A program made the position numbers and the translations under genes. 40,054 bases of DNA from Candidatus Dojkabacteria bacterium (GTDB lineage: Bacteria > Patescibacteriota > Dojkabacteria > SC72 > JAFGCJ01): assembly GCA_016929645.1 (NCBI GenBank), contig JAFGIK010000105.1, forward strand, positions 1-40,054, read 5' to 3'. Shown one piece after another: positions 6,614-18,363 of the stretch. Each line of letters begins with the position of its first letter. The stretch's first letter is position 1. The notes beneath the pieces are model-generated. The model worked only from the letters and a program-made list of their open reading frames with translations, did no database searches and was not told the DNA's origin.

Positions 6614-8140
6614 TTAGTTAGCCATACTAACCGCTCTACTTTCTCTTATTATTGTAACCTGTACGGTACCTGGATAAGTCTGTGATTTTTCAATCTCATC
6701 AGAAATTTTCTTCGACAAGATAACAATATCATCATCGTCGATCATTTCTGGTTTGACAATAATCCTAACTTCTCGACCTCCATGAATTGCATATATCTCT
6801 GAAGCCTTGTTTCCCGCAATCTTTTGAGCTGCTGTTTCTATACCTTTAACACGTTTAATATAGTTCTCATAACTATCTTTCCTTGCACCAGGTCTGGCAC
6901 CAGAAATAGCATCAGCAAGGTAAACAATGACTGCTTCGATAGATTGAGGTTCAATATCTAGGTGATGAGCCTCAATAGCATTGACAAGTTTTTCAGGCAA
7001 TTCATACTTTCTTGCAATTTCTCCACTGATATGATGATGTGATCCTTCAACTTTATGTGTTAAAACCTTACCGATGTCATGCAGCAAACACGCTTTCTTA
7101 ACAAGATCAACATCAGCTCCAACTTCTTCAGCTAATGCCTCTCCAAGTCTGATAACCTCAATAGTGTGACGCATCAAACTTTGACCATAGCTGGTCCGAT
7201 ATTTCATCTTTCCAAGCAATTTCAATAGACCTAAATCAATAGCCGGCCATCCAGCCTCTTCAGATAATATTTGACCATTTTTCTTAATTTCGTCAGATAC
7301 CTCTTTTTTGGCTTTCTGTACAAATTCTTCAATGCTTCCTGGATGAATACGTCCATCAGAGATGAGTTTTCGTAATGCAATTGTAGCGATCTCTCGTCTT
7401 AATGGATCAAAAGATGACAACGCAATAGCATCAGGGGCTTCATCAATTATTACATCCACTCCCGTCGCTTTCTCAAAAGCTCTAATATTTCGGCCTTCTC
7501 TACCAATAATTCTACCTTTTATATTTTCATCATCTATTTTTACCGTGGAAACAGTTACCTCTCCGACAAAATCCGTAGCAATGCTTTGCATTGTACCAAC
7601 GAGTATTTCTTTTGCTTTCTCATCTGCTTCTTCCCGAGCTTTTTTCTCTGCTGAGCGAATCGACTTGGCTTGGAATGTTTTGACATCTTCTTCTATCTCA
7701 GACATCAGTTTCTTCTTTGCTTCCTCCTTTGATAACCCAGAGATTTTCTCGAGTCGTGTCTTCAATTTCTCCCGGATATCAACGATTTTTTCCTTGTAAT
7801 CAGATAACTCTACTTTAGTTTCTTCTACCTCAGAAAGTTTTTGCTGAATCAATCGTTCTCTCTTAATTAAGTTTTGTTCCCTTTCTACAATTTCAGCATC
7901 TAACTTATTAACTTCCTGCTGAATCTTGCGGGAACGAACTTTAGCTGTTTCAATAATGTTATCTGCATCTCGTTCAGATTTTTCAAGGAGCTCTTGAACT
8001 TTGCTACTAGCCATCCTTAAAGCTTCTTCTTCAGAAATTTTTGGTTTATTGTTCTTTTCGTTATTGTATTGAACAAAAAAATATACACTTAGAGAAACTC
8101 CAGAAACACAGATAAGACCTAAAAATATATCTAATAACAT
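6614..8140 (-). CDS. rny: Ribonuclease Y
   Basis: A membrane-anchored endoribonuclease that initiates mRNA decay. The 508 residues are close to the family's about 520. Residues 1-22 are the membrane helix, about 35-180 a long charged coiled coil, about 205-270 a KH RNA-binding domain with GRIIGREGRNIR at 209-220, and 320-430 the HD domain with MRHTIEV and LLHDIGK (His354-Asp355), the catalytic metal pair. The end, YPGTVQVTIIRESRAVSMAN, is typical. It heads the rny-ymdB pair. Its leader appears long (about 160 bases from the candidate -10 at 8309). Confidence 0.97.
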   Translation of the reverse strand: MLLDIFLGLICVSGVSLSVYFFVQYNNEKNNKPKISEEEALRMASSKVQELLEKSERDADNIIETAKVRSRKIQQEVNKLDAEIVEREQNLIKRERLIQQKLSEVEETKVELSDYKEKIVDIREKLKTRLEKISGLSKEEAKKKLMSEIEEDVKTFQAKSIRSAEKKAREEADEKAKEILVGTMQSIATDFVGEVTVSTVKIDDENIKGRIIGREGRNIRAFEKATGVDVIIDEAPDAIALSSFDPLRREIATIALRKLISDGRIHPGSIEEFVQKAKKEVSDEIKKNGQILSEEAGWPAIDLGLLKLLGKMKYRTSYGQSLMRHTIEVIRLGEALAEEVGADVDLVKKACLLHDIGKVLTHKVEGSHHHISGEIARKYELPEKLVNAIEAHHLDIEPQSIEAVIVYLADAISGARPGARKDSYENYIKRVKGIETAAQKIAGNKASEIYAIHGGREVRIIVKPEMIDDDDIVILSKKISDEIEKSQTYPGTVQVTIIRESRAVSMAN

Positions 8141-8450
8141 TTCATATACCTAAGAAAACTTATTATTGAATAAATGAGAAGAATCTACCTGAAAAGGATT
8201 TAATTAACGAAAAAAAACGACGTAAAACCATATAACAATGTATGAAAACTGCCAAAACTTAAGACAAATATCATATAACGTTTATTGGTTAATCTTTTAA
8301 TTTTTGTTATTATATCAAGATAATTTACTTTCAACATAGCATTCTCAATATTTTATTCAACTATCAAATGATACCATTAGTGGTGTATCACGGTCAATGA
8401 CAATCCTTCGAGACTATAGGGCATCCAAAACATAATCTCTTCTTGCAGGG
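8141..8450. other. Gap between tgt and rny
   Basis: No ORF or tRNA is supported here. It contains the candidate rny -10, two copies of GTTATATG on the minus strand (near 8222 and 8275) and a weak imperfect inverted repeat (TGATAC / GTATCA, 8370-8391) downstream of tgt that lacks a convincing T-run. Confidence 0.6.
8309..8314 (-). promoter_or_regulatory. Candidate -10 box for rny
   Basis: On the minus strand TTGATATAAT occurs, the same 10-base context as at greA (262-271) and close to that at rnpB. No convincing -35 is seen at 16-18 bases. The implied leader to the rny ATG at 8140 is about 160 bases. Confidence 0.45.
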
Positions 8451-10561
<2,111 letters not shown>

Positions 10562-10605
10562 TCAATACTATAAAAAAAATTAATAAAAACAGAAGCAACA
10601 ATTTA

Positions 10606-13050
10606 TCAGCACCGACCAATTTTCCTACTTTGAATAAAGGTTCTTGGTGAATAACCACAGGTATTTTCCAATTGAATTAAGGCATTATAATCACCTCTTG
10701 CAGCTTGGTCTATCAAACTTGAACTGCAACCTTTACTTAGTAGCGAAGAAGATACAGAAGTCCCAGACATAGCACCCTCAATAGTATAAAAACAGTATGA
10801 GCCACCATTTCCAGAAACATGCTCAGCTCCCCATTCTGTGACATTTCGACGTTGTTCAGAACCCCAATTTGGCCAGGTTCCTGCATTTCGAATTTGAATG
10901 GTATGAGTCATCTCATGCCTAAACAATGCCGTAAGTACAGCGTCAGACGTGGCAGAAAGCTTTTCGACACGGCAATAAACAGTAGATCCGGCATTATAAC
11001 ACCATGCTCCACAGGAACAACTTGCACCTTGAGGGCCACAGATATATGAACAAGCCTGGCTACCACAATCTGAGCCATTACAATCAACAAGAGTCAAAGA
11101 TGTACCTACACCCATTTCTGACTGTACCTGGGCCCAAATTTCCTGAATCGAACCACTATATGTCCCACTGTACTGACCTCCACCAATATCTCCCTCATCA
11201 GCTCCAGATGACAAATCAAAATCAGTTAAGGGTGGATTGAGACTACGAAACATTGTAAAACCGGCATATTCTCCGTTAATAAATCCTAATCCCAAGGCAT
11301 CACTAATCCCAACCATACTAATCAAGAAGTATGCAAATCCACCCAAGAAGATAAGCGCAACAAACTCCAGGAATGGCTTCATTAATCTTTCCCAAACGAA
11401 CATACCAAGCCATAGTGCAATATCAACAGCAAATCCAATAACAAACCCAACTCCAGGTAAAACTGCATTTCCTAAAACTTGCGTTAGAACACTAATAAGT
11501 ACTTGTTTTAATGCCTCCTGTAAAGGCAAGCCGATAAGATGTTGAAAAGATCGACCCAAAATTTTTTCCAACCCTTTTATAATATATTTTGCCATCTCTT
11601 GCTTTACCTTCGCTACAGTTGCACCAAAACTTTTAGCCAAAAGACCACTAACGGCATTAAAGGCTTTATACATAAGTTGTTTGGGTGTTAGCCCAGCCAA
11701 ACCCAAAAGAGCCTTTTCTGCAGGAGATCCACTAGCAAACATCTGTGATATTCGAGCATATAATCTACCATCCCACACAAGACCTTTTACAAGATTGACT
11801 GGGTGTAAATAATGCCATGCTTCACCAAACTTACCCAAACGCGTACCATCGTTTTTCCATAAGGTATAACCAGCAAGACCAAACTTCTCGCTTTCGTCTT
11901 TATAATCTCTTTTCCACAACTTCAATCCGGAAGTCATTTTTTCAAAAGCATCAGTATCACCAACGAGAAGGAAACTTAAAAGCCTACCACCTGACATATC
12001 CTTCATCCAATTGAAAATATGCTGAGTTCCACCAACAAATTTTCCAAAAGAACCAAAAGCACCAAGTGGTCTACTAGAATCCGTATAAGAATTAAGAAAA
12101 CCGATCATCCTGTCTATTCCCCTAGCTTTGGAATGATCACCAGCTTTTTTAGCGTCATCTCTAATCAATTTCAATCGTTCAATTGTTGTTTGATAAGATC
12201 TTATACGTAATTTTCGCTCACCTGAATCCCAGCTAAAACCAAAGTCTTTCGTGTCAGCAGCTTTCCCCCAGATTGACTCAGATGTATCTTTTGCTACAGC
12301 AGCATTAAAACCATAAGCAACCAGTCCATTTTCAAGGGACTCTGAGCGTAATCTTTTTCTTTCTAAGTTTTGAGAAGAAGCATAACTGACATCAATATTT
12401 CCTGCTTCATATGAATTACCTATCTGTGTATGAAGATCTTGTTCTAAAGCTTTTATTTGTGCATCTGTCAATCCTTTTGAGGCTCCTATTTTTTTTGCAA
12501 TAATATAAGCCTGATTCTTAATCGCTGACTGCTGGGCAATATTGGCCTTAATTCCAGTCCTCTGCTGCCCAAGAATGGAAGAATCCATATTATAGGCAGA
12601 ATCTCCAATAGTTACAGCTTCTTCTGAGGAAAGTCCAATCATCTTGGCCCAAAGAGCGACTAAACCTGCATCCATCATGCGGGTACCGGCACCGATTAGT
12701 GCCATCTTTTTGTTATCGTTATAACGGGAGACCGCCTTAGCTATAGCTTTTCGCGGATTCATGAAGAAACTGCCAAAAGAAGCAGGACCTACCTGAACCT
12801 TCATTCCAGAAACCGGTTGTTGCAGAAACACCGACCCTATAGAATCAATCTCATCATTTACATTACCAAGCACTTTTTCAACTGGATATTTCAGAGCATT
12901 TGAGCCCATCTCTGCAATACCGCCAACAGCCCCAGTTAAAGGAGGCAGCTGGATGGGTTTACCTGGCTTATCTTTCTTTTTGGGGCTTTTCCTTGAAGCA
13001 AAGAAAAAGTCGAAAACTGTATCGTATGATGTTTGTTCTTTTTTCGGCAT
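10606..13050 (-). CDS. Large membrane protein with C-terminal Cys-rich, zincin-like (HExxH) domain
   Basis: An 814-residue protein I cannot assign to a known family as a whole. Residues 1-40 are basic and Pro-rich; 90-480 are helical and mostly soluble, with amphipathic stretches; 515-585 hold two to three hydrophobic segments around a short charged loop. After about 600 the chain is Ser/Gly-rich and probably extracytoplasmic. Residues 657-693 carry eight cysteines, and four more follow at 753, 775, 798 and 814. At 712-716 is HEMTH followed by TIQ, a zinc-metallopeptidase motif similar to HExTHxxQ of DUF4157 zincins; Glu739, Glu743 or His744 could be the third ligand. It lies 106 bases after the VirB6-like gene. 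The fusion suggests a secretion-apparatus component carrying a surface protease or wall-acting domain; this is inferred. Confidence 0.8.
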   Translation of the reverse strand: MPKKEQTSYDTVFDFFFASRKSPKKKDKPGKPIQLPPLTGAVGGIAEMGSNALKYPVEKVLGNVNDEIDSIGSVFLQQPVSGMKVQVGPASFGSFFMNPRKAIAKAVSRYNDNKKMALIGAGTRMMDAGLVALWAKMIGLSSEEAVTIGDSAYNMDSSILGQQRTGIKANIAQQSAIKNQAYIIAKKIGASKGLTDAQIKALEQDLHTQIGNSYEAGNIDVSYASSQNLERKRLRSESLENGLVAYGFNAAVAKDTSESIWGKAADTKDFGFSWDSGERKLRIRSYQTTIERLKLIRDDAKKAGDHSKARGIDRMIGFLNSYTDSSRPLGAFGSFGKFVGGTQHIFNWMKDMSGGRLLSFLLVGDTDAFEKMTSGLKLWKRDYKDESEKFGLAGYTLWKNDGTRLGKFGEAWHYLHPVNLVKGLVWDGRLYARISQMFASGSPAEKALLGLAGLTPKQLMYKAFNAVSGLLAKSFGATVAKVKQEMAKYIIKGLEKILGRSFQHLIGLPLQEALKQVLISVLTQVLGNAVLPGVGFVIGFAVDIALWLGMFVWERLMKPFLEFVALIFLGGFAYFLISMVGISDALGLGFINGEYAGFTMFRSLNPPLTDFDLSSGADEGDIGGGQYSGTYSGSIQEIWAQVQSEMGVGTSLTLVDCNGSDCGSQACSYICGPQGASCSCGAWCYNAGSTVYCRVEKLSATSDAVLTALFRHEMTHTIQIRNAGTWPNWGSEQRRNVTEWGAEHVSGNGGSYCFYTIEGAMSGTSVSSSLLSKGCSSSLIDQAARGDYNALIQLENTCGYSPRTFIQSRKIGRC

Positions 13051-13156
13051 ATCAAAAATTCATTAAATTTTCACAAAATGACAAGAAGACATTACAAGCC
13101 TTATAAAACTGCAAAATCGAATTTATAACAATCTTCCCACAATCCATCACAACTAG

Positions 13157-14620
13157 TTATCCCAATAATCCACCAATAACGGGAATCTGACTTGCAGCTT
13201 TTTTGGCATTTTCTGTTGCTGACATAATTCCTTTGTCTTCCTCAGCTTGTAAGAAGCTTTGTACAATTGCTGGAGCACCTGCGGCAAGAAAATAGGCAGC
13301 AATAACAAACACTCCTCTTATCTGAATCATTGATGGAGTTTGATATCCTCCACTCATAAAAACAAGTGGTGCTGTAGCTCCAGTTGTGATTGAACTATAG
13401 GCAATATATCGTCCAAGATTAATAATAAAGAACGCAACAGGAAATGTAAGAGCATTTGTTGCTACTCTTTTAAGCCAGTTGACAATACCACCAGAACCAC
13501 CAGGAAGCGAGCCAACAAGTATATAGATTGGACCGAGAATTAAATCAATAAAAAGCTTAAAGTATGTAGTTACCAATGTTCCATAGAGCCTTATCGCTGC
13601 ATATAAACAAACCAAAGCAAGAGCAAGGATTGCAAGATAAAAAATAACACCTGTAGGTAAAAATGTCTTTATAAATGTCAATGATAAAGAACCTACAGAA
13701 AACATACCACCCGCTGAAGGTTTATCAGGATTAGCAGCCTCAAAAGCATATCCCGCCATCCTGATCGGTCCTGTAAACCCAACAATTTCAAATCCAGGAA
13801 TTCTTGTAGCCAAGTTATTCTGCATATATACACCAATAATACCGGTAAGTAACCTTGCAATATCAATAATAAAGCCAACAATTGCAAAGCTAAATGTCAC
13901 AAGAATAAGACCTACAATTACACCTGGAATCGTATTTACAATGCTTACTGCAGTCTGACCATTGATTTTCTGCCTAAACATAATCATAAAACCAGCAGCA
14001 ATCAAGACTAGGACAAATGAAGCATAAGCAATATTTCTAAACATTTCCCAAACAGGCTCAAGACCGATATCATTTTTCAAAAACAGATAGCCATCTCCTT
14101 GAGCATAGACTACTTGATCTCCTGTCTGGTCATAGCCAGGAACCCATTGATTAGCTAAATGGTTTGGAAGATTGACTGCTGGAGGATCAACAAGCAAAGC
14201 GTAAACTTGATTATCAACAGTATTAACAAGCCCTTGTCTCAATACAACGGGATAATCAACTTCATCTGCACGAGCAGATGCACCTTGGTAAACATCAGTT
14301 CCGTACAAGGTTCTTATACCAATAGACATATCAGCAATCGTTTTATCGCCTTGAAGAACTTCAATATTTGAGTTTGAGTCACCATTTGAGACATAGGCAC
14401 CATCCTCTGATAACTGATATTGCTCAATAGAATCAATAGTAATTGTCTCTTCCTCCTGAGCGTTAGCAATAGAGAAATTCGAAAGAATAAGGAATTGACC
14501 AATAATAAAAGTTAATAATAGAGAAAATCTATCCCAGACAGGATTTGTTTTTTTGAAAATTGCAAAAAAAACTCTTTTACCTGATTCTTTAAAATAACTA
14601 AAAACCTTTGAAAGCAACAT
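13157..14620 (-). CDS. VirB6/TrbL-like polytopic membrane protein
   Basis: A 487-residue inner-membrane protein resembling the VirB6/TrbL channel components of type IV secretion systems found widely in CPR genomes. Residues 32-54 are a signal or membrane segment ending ANAQ. A soluble beta-type domain (55-190) follows. Then come membrane segments at about 197-216, 228-256, 323-345, 352-372, 390-407 and 435-452, with Gly/Pro-rich loops (LPGGSGGIVNWLKR) and a small amphipathic tail. The spacing and the FILGPIY-like helix are typical of this superfamily, but similarity is by pattern, not by a defining motif. It lies 17 bases downstream of the secreted-protein gene. No VirB4 ATPase is in the window. 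Confidence 0.72.
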   Translation of the reverse strand: MLLSKVFSYFKESGKRVFFAIFKKTNPVWDRFSLLLTFIIGQFLILSNFSIANAQEEETITIDSIEQYQLSEDGAYVSNGDSNSNIEVLQGDKTIADMSIGIRTLYGTDVYQGASARADEVDYPVVLRQGLVNTVDNQVYALLVDPPAVNLPNHLANQWVPGYDQTGDQVVYAQGDGYLFLKNDIGLEPVWEMFRNIAYASFVLVLIAAGFMIMFRQKINGQTAVSIVNTIPGVIVGLILVTFSFAIVGFIIDIARLLTGIIGVYMQNNLATRIPGFEIVGFTGPIRMAGYAFEAANPDKPSAGGMFSVGSLSLTFIKTFLPTGVIFYLAILALALVCLYAAIRLYGTLVTTYFKLFIDLILGPIYILVGSLPGGSGGIVNWLKRVATNALTFPVAFFIINLGRYIAYSSITTGATAPLVFMSGGYQTPSMIQIRGVFVIAAYFLAAGAPAIVQSFLQAEEDKGIMSATENAKKAASQIPVIGGLLG

Positions 14621-14637
14621 GAAATTTAATTAAAAAT

Positions 14638-16089
14638 TTAAACAGATTGAGTCTGGTCTGCAAAATTAGAGTATACAAACTCTTCGTAATCTTCAAAATT
14701 ACAAAATCTATCTTTCTCCGGATTACACGGAGCAAGTTGACGGACAGTCATATTCCAGGAATCATACAGCGTATCTTTATATGTACAAACTGCTCCTACA
14801 TTGTCACCGCATAGTGAAACTTCACAATACGTACCAATAAAACGATCTTCATAATAGTAACCTCCAGGAATTGTACCGTCATTTTTGAAAGTACCCGGCT
14901 TACTTGATCCGGCAAGTATCATATCCGCATAAATATCAGCATTATCAGCACCTCCTTCGTTGCTGCCAATAGCATCAGTCACATCAAGAACAAGCATTGC
15001 ATCATGAACACAAGTCAGATTTTCAAAACATGTAGCCTCAGCTAATGTTCTTGAAAGATTAGCAAGCCAACCTTTTTCATTTTTAGTCTTTTCAAGACAT
15101 GAGACAAGACCGGGAACAATTCTTGCTGCAGCTGTACATGTTGTAGCCTCAGCATGGGCTTCAATATCATCTTCTGCATTAATAAACGAACCTTTTCCCA
15201 ATCTAGTGAATACTAAATCTCTTGTCGGATCAGGAGGAAAATACATTGCAAAAACTTTACGACCGGTCTCTTTTGTAGGAAGTACCGGGGAAGGACATCC
15301 TCCACTTGCACTAGGTGGAACTATTAACGGTGGATTTTTCTCACAAAAATCAGTACCAGCATTCTGAGCTTCCCCAACTCCAAGAGATGAATCATTGCTA
15401 ACGTTTGTTGATCCAGCACCGACTATCCTGACAATAAGCTGAATCAATGCAGCCTGCCAACCTGTTGTGACTACATCAGGTTGGCCTTTAGGAGCATAAG
15501 TATGTTCCATATAATAATATCTATCTCCATTAGTAGATGCCATTGCCCCATCAGCATCTTCCCTGTATTCTACAGGGCCAGTCTCACTTCCAAAGTATCT
15601 TGCTACATCGTAAGATTCACCTTCCCTAACATCAACTCTGGCATCGTCATCAATTTGCAAACCGTACCAACTTGCAGGATACGAAACCATAGTGACATTC
15701 ATCTTACACAGTTTGTTATAATTGAATATATCAACCCTAGAATCGGATACATTCTCTTCCACATTAGACTCATCACAATAAAAATTGCCTGTACTTGCAG
15801 GAATACCTCCACAAACTTCACTGAGATTGGAGGTCTTTGTCGCCCCAAGAACACTTACATTGCCAAGTATCTGACCAGAACTACTAGAGGCTCCACTTGT
15901 ATCAATTGGAGTCAAAGGAATACTTGATGATAAATATTCATAATACTCTTCACCTAAGAACGTAGAGCATTCTTCTACTGCAAAAACAGGTTTACTACTA
16001 AATAAAAAAACTACTGATACGACTAAGGTTGCACTTAGCGATTTCAACAAAAAACTACTAAAAATTGTTTGTGAGATTCTGAATTTCAT
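14638..16089 (-). CDS. Secreted cysteine-rich protein, first gene of the VirB6-like locus
   Basis: I do not recognise the family. The ATG at 16089 is preferred to an in-frame TTG two codons upstream, since TATAAT ends 8 bases before this ATG. The protein then has 483 residues with an N-terminal signal peptide ending PVFA before VEEC. Fifteen cysteines are spread over the mature chain, often singly or as CxxxxC and CxxxxC-type pairs near the end (YCEVSLCGDNVGAVC), indicating an exported disulfide-bonded protein. There is no later membrane helix; one short hydrophobic segment (WQAALIQLIVRIVGAG) could be amphipathic or a peripheral anchor. By position, upstream of the VirB6-like gene, it may be an exported or extracellular component of the same apparatus. 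Confidence 0.82.
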   Translation of the reverse strand: MKFRISQTIFSSFLLKSLSATLVVSVVFLFSSKPVFAVEECSTFLGEEYYEYLSSSIPLTPIDTSGASSSSGQILGNVSVLGATKTSNLSEVCGGIPASTGNFYCDESNVEENVSDSRVDIFNYNKLCKMNVTMVSYPASWYGLQIDDDARVDVREGESYDVARYFGSETGPVEYREDADGAMASTNGDRYYYMEHTYAPKGQPDVVTTGWQAALIQLIVRIVGAGSTNVSNDSSLGVGEAQNAGTDFCEKNPPLIVPPSASGGCPSPVLPTKETGRKVFAMYFPPDPTRDLVFTRLGKGSFINAEDDIEAHAEATTCTAAARIVPGLVSCLEKTKNEKGWLANLSRTLAEATCFENLTCVHDAMLVLDVTDAIGSNEGGADNADIYADMILAGSSKPGTFKNDGTIPGGYYYEDRFIGTYCEVSLCGDNVGAVCTYKDTLYDSWNMTVRQLAPCNPEKDRFCNFEDYEEFVYSNFADQTQSV

Positions 16090-16097
16090 TTGCAAGT

Positions 16098-16103
16098 ATT
16101 ATA
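16098..16103 (-). promoter_or_regulatory. -10 box of the secretion-locus operon (leaderless)
   Basis: A perfect TATAAT on the minus strand ends 8 bases before the ATG at 16089. Initiation 6-7 bases downstream would leave a leader of 1-2 bases. The only -35-like sequence (TTTCAT at 17 bases) is weak. Confidence 0.55.
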
Positions 16104-16147
16104 CTGAAAAACAAAGAATAATGAAAATTTTAAGAAAAAAAAACGCA

Positions 16148-17212
16148 CTATAGAATTAACATGCTATCACCGTAGCTTAAAAAGCTATATTTTCGCTTAA
16201 TCGCAGAATTGTATACCTCATCTATAAGTTGTTTACCAGCAAAAGCACTGACAAGCATTATCAGACTTGACATAGGAGCATGAAAATTTGTAAGAAGTAC
16301 ATCCACTGCCTTAAACTTGTAGCCAGGGTAAATATAGATATTTGTATACCCGGAAAATGCCTTAATTTTATGATCCATATCTGCAACTGACTCAATAGCC
16401 CTGACAACTGTTGTACCAAAGGCCCATACACGATTTTTACAACTATTGACTGCAACTGCAGTCTCTTTTGGTATTTCTATGTATTCTTCATGGATTTTAA
16501 AATCTTCAACTTCTGTTGTATTCACAATAGCAAAAGTGCCCCACCCTACAACAAGATTTACATACACAATTTGAACACCCTTTGATTTGATTTTCTCTAA
16601 AAGTTCATTTGTAACATTAAGGCTTGCTGTAGGAGCTGCAACCGAGCCTTCCTGTTGACTAAAAACGGTGTTATATCTTACCTTATCAGATGGCTCATCT
16701 TTTCTATTAATGTATGCAGGTAACGGGACATGACCATATTTTTTAACAATTTCTTCAAAATTATCTGAGGTCAAAACAAAACCTGCTTGTCCTGGATTCC
16801 GCTCACTCACATCAATGGAAAAATCACCAATTATTAATCTATCTCCAATTCTTACATGCTTAGCACGACCAACTAATGCATACCAGGTTGAAGAAGATAA
16901 AGATGATCGAGCTAAATTTTGTCTCTCAGAGCAATTTGAATTAGAAGATGGAATTTTATTCAATAAAAGTACTTCAACTTTCCTACCAGTCCTCTCAACG
17001 ACAGGAAACAATCGAGCATTTATAACTTTTGTCTTATTTAAAATAAGAACATCTCCTGCTTCAAAATAATCAACAACATTGAAATACTTTTTATGCAAAA
17101 TTTTTCCGGTTTCTCTATCAAGCACAAGAAGATTTGACGTTCCTCTCTCTTTAACAGGATATTGTGCAATTAATTCTTTTGGCAAGTTGTAATCAAAATC
17201 TGAGACTTTCAT
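16148..17212 (-). CDS. queA: S-adenosylmethionine:tRNA ribosyltransferase-isomerase
   Basis: Converts preQ1-34 in tRNA to epoxyqueuosine using the ribosyl part of S-adenosylmethionine. The ATG at 17212 gives MKVSDFDYNLPKELIAQYP, the family N-terminus, so an upstream in-frame TTG at 17248 is discarded. Typical motifs are present: RGTSNLLVLDR, GDVLILNKTKVINARL, GSVAAPTASL, and NFHAPMSSLIMLVSAFAG near the end. The 354 residues equal the usual about 345-360. A Ser/Arg-rich insertion of about 20 residues follows VEVLLL. It is just downstream of no queuosine partner, but tgt is encoded 7 kb further on the same strand. A divergent fmt gene begins 143 bases upstream. Confidence 0.96.
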   Translation of the reverse strand: MKVSDFDYNLPKELIAQYPVKERGTSNLLVLDRETGKILHKKYFNVVDYFEAGDVLILNKTKVINARLFPVVERTGRKVEVLLLNKIPSSNSNCSERQNLARSSLSSSTWYALVGRAKHVRIGDRLIIGDFSIDVSERNPGQAGFVLTSDNFEEIVKKYGHVPLPAYINRKDEPSDKVRYNTVFSQQEGSVAAPTASLNVTNELLEKIKSKGVQIVYVNLVVGWGTFAIVNTTEVEDFKIHEEYIEIPKETAVAVNSCKNRVWAFGTTVVRAIESVADMDHKIKAFSGYTNIYIYPGYKFKAVDVLLTNFHAPMSSLIMLVSAFAGKQLIDEVYNSAIKRKYSFLSYGDSMLIL

Positions 17213-17347
17213 TAAAATTTCACTATTAATAAATCTAAAATAAAACAAATGAATTCATAAGCTATGCACTCTAGAGATCTCAATAAAACTTTCATTAAAT
17301 TGCGACTTATCAAATTTTCATTTAAAATTCAAGAAAACTTTGAAGAT

Positions 17348-17353
17348 TATACT
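17348..17353 (+). promoter_or_regulatory. Candidate -10 box of fmt
   Basis: TATACT ends 2 bases before the fmt ATG, so if used, transcription would begin at or just inside the start codon. The 143-base queA-fmt gap also contains two overlapping 8-base palindromes, CTCTAGAG and GAGATCTC, at 17269-17281, which could bind a regulator; no queA -10 is clear. Confidence 0.35.
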
Positions 17354-17355
17354 TA

Positions 17356-18288
17356 ATGAAAAAAATAAAAACAATTTTTATAGGAACATCTTTTGAAGCA
17401 GTTCCAAGTCTAGAACAACTTATCAAAAGTCCTAATTTTGAAATAACTGCAGTTGCAACTCAACCTGACAGACCAACAGGCAGAAAACAAATCATGACAG
17501 CAACCCCCGTTAAAGAGGTAGCACAAAAAAACAACATTAAAATTTACACACCTGAAAATAAACAGGAGATTTATCAAAAGATTATTGATGAACAAAGACC
17601 AGAATTAATGATTACAATAGCTTTTGGCGAAATTCTTCCTGGCTTTTTTTTGAAGTTTCCAAAGTATAAATGCCTAAATATTCATTATTCATTGCTCCCA
17701 CAACTTAGGGGTGCAGTTCCTGTTCAGATGGCAATTCTTCAAGGTATGAAAGAAACAGGAGTCACAATACAAGTAATGGAAAAAACCCTGGATACAGGCC
17801 CAATTATTGTACAAGAAAAAGTCGCTATAGAAACAAGAGAAACTACAATTTCACTCAAAGATAAACTCGTACCTATGGGTACTGAGCTACTTATGAAAAC
17901 CTTACCAGAATGGATCAAAGGCAACATTGACCTTCGAATGCAAGATAATAGCAAAGCAACATATTGTTACACAAAAGATATTGCAAAGGAAAATGCACAA
18001 ATAAAATGGGAAAACCAAACACCAGCTGAGATCGATCGAATGATTAGAGCATTTTTACCCTGGCCCGTTGCCTGGATGTTTACAGAAAATAACAAAAGAT
18101 TAAAAATTTTCCAAGCTCAAATTACAAAATTAATTCACAAAAAACGACCAGGAGAGTTGTTCCGATTTGAAAAAGATTCATTTGTCGCAACAAACGATCC
18201 AAACTTTGCTTTGAGGCTCGACGATATACAACAGGAAGGAAAAAATAGAATCAGCGGAAACTTATTTGCTCAAAGTCTCGCAAAATAA
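17356..18288 (+). CDS. fmt: Methionyl-tRNA formyltransferase
   Basis: Formylates the amino group of methionyl-initiator tRNA using 10-formyl-THF, required for bacterial initiation. Its 310 residues match the family length. The N-terminal Rossmann domain has FIGTSFEAVPSLE; the catalytic triad is Asn108, His110 (NIHYSLLPQLRGAVPVQ) and Asp146 (in TLDTGPI), matching E. coli Asn106, His108 and Asp144. The C-terminal tRNA-binding barrel begins near 210 and includes RAFLPWPVAW. It is transcribed alone, divergent from queA and convergent with rnpB. Confidence 0.95.
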   Translation: MKKIKTIFIGTSFEAVPSLEQLIKSPNFEITAVATQPDRPTGRKQIMTATPVKEVAQKNNIKIYTPENKQEIYQKIIDEQRPELMITIAFGEILPGFFLKFPKYKCLNIHYSLLPQLRGAVPVQMAILQGMKETGVTIQVMEKTLDTGPIIVQEKVAIETRETTISLKDKLVPMGTELLMKTLPEWIKGNIDLRMQDNSKATYCYTKDIAKENAQIKWENQTPAEIDRMIRAFLPWPVAWMFTENNKRLKIFQAQITKLIHKKRPGELFRFEKDSFVATNDPNFALRLDDIQQEGKNRISGNLFAQSLAK

Positions 18289-18363
18289 GAACAGCCAATA
18301 TGCACATAGAAGATAACTTATTTCGAAACATCCTCGATGAAAATCTCGTATTTAAGCCAAACG

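Noticed and set aside
7362-7799. 145-residue open frame on the plus strand
   Set aside because: It is antisense to the well-supported rny gene, has Ser/Ile-rich composition typical of a reverse-strand shadow, and matches no family.
8370-8440. Possible tRNA in the tgt-rny gap
   Set aside because: No GGTTCRANYCC-type T-loop, no acceptor stem and no anticodon arm could be folded on either strand.
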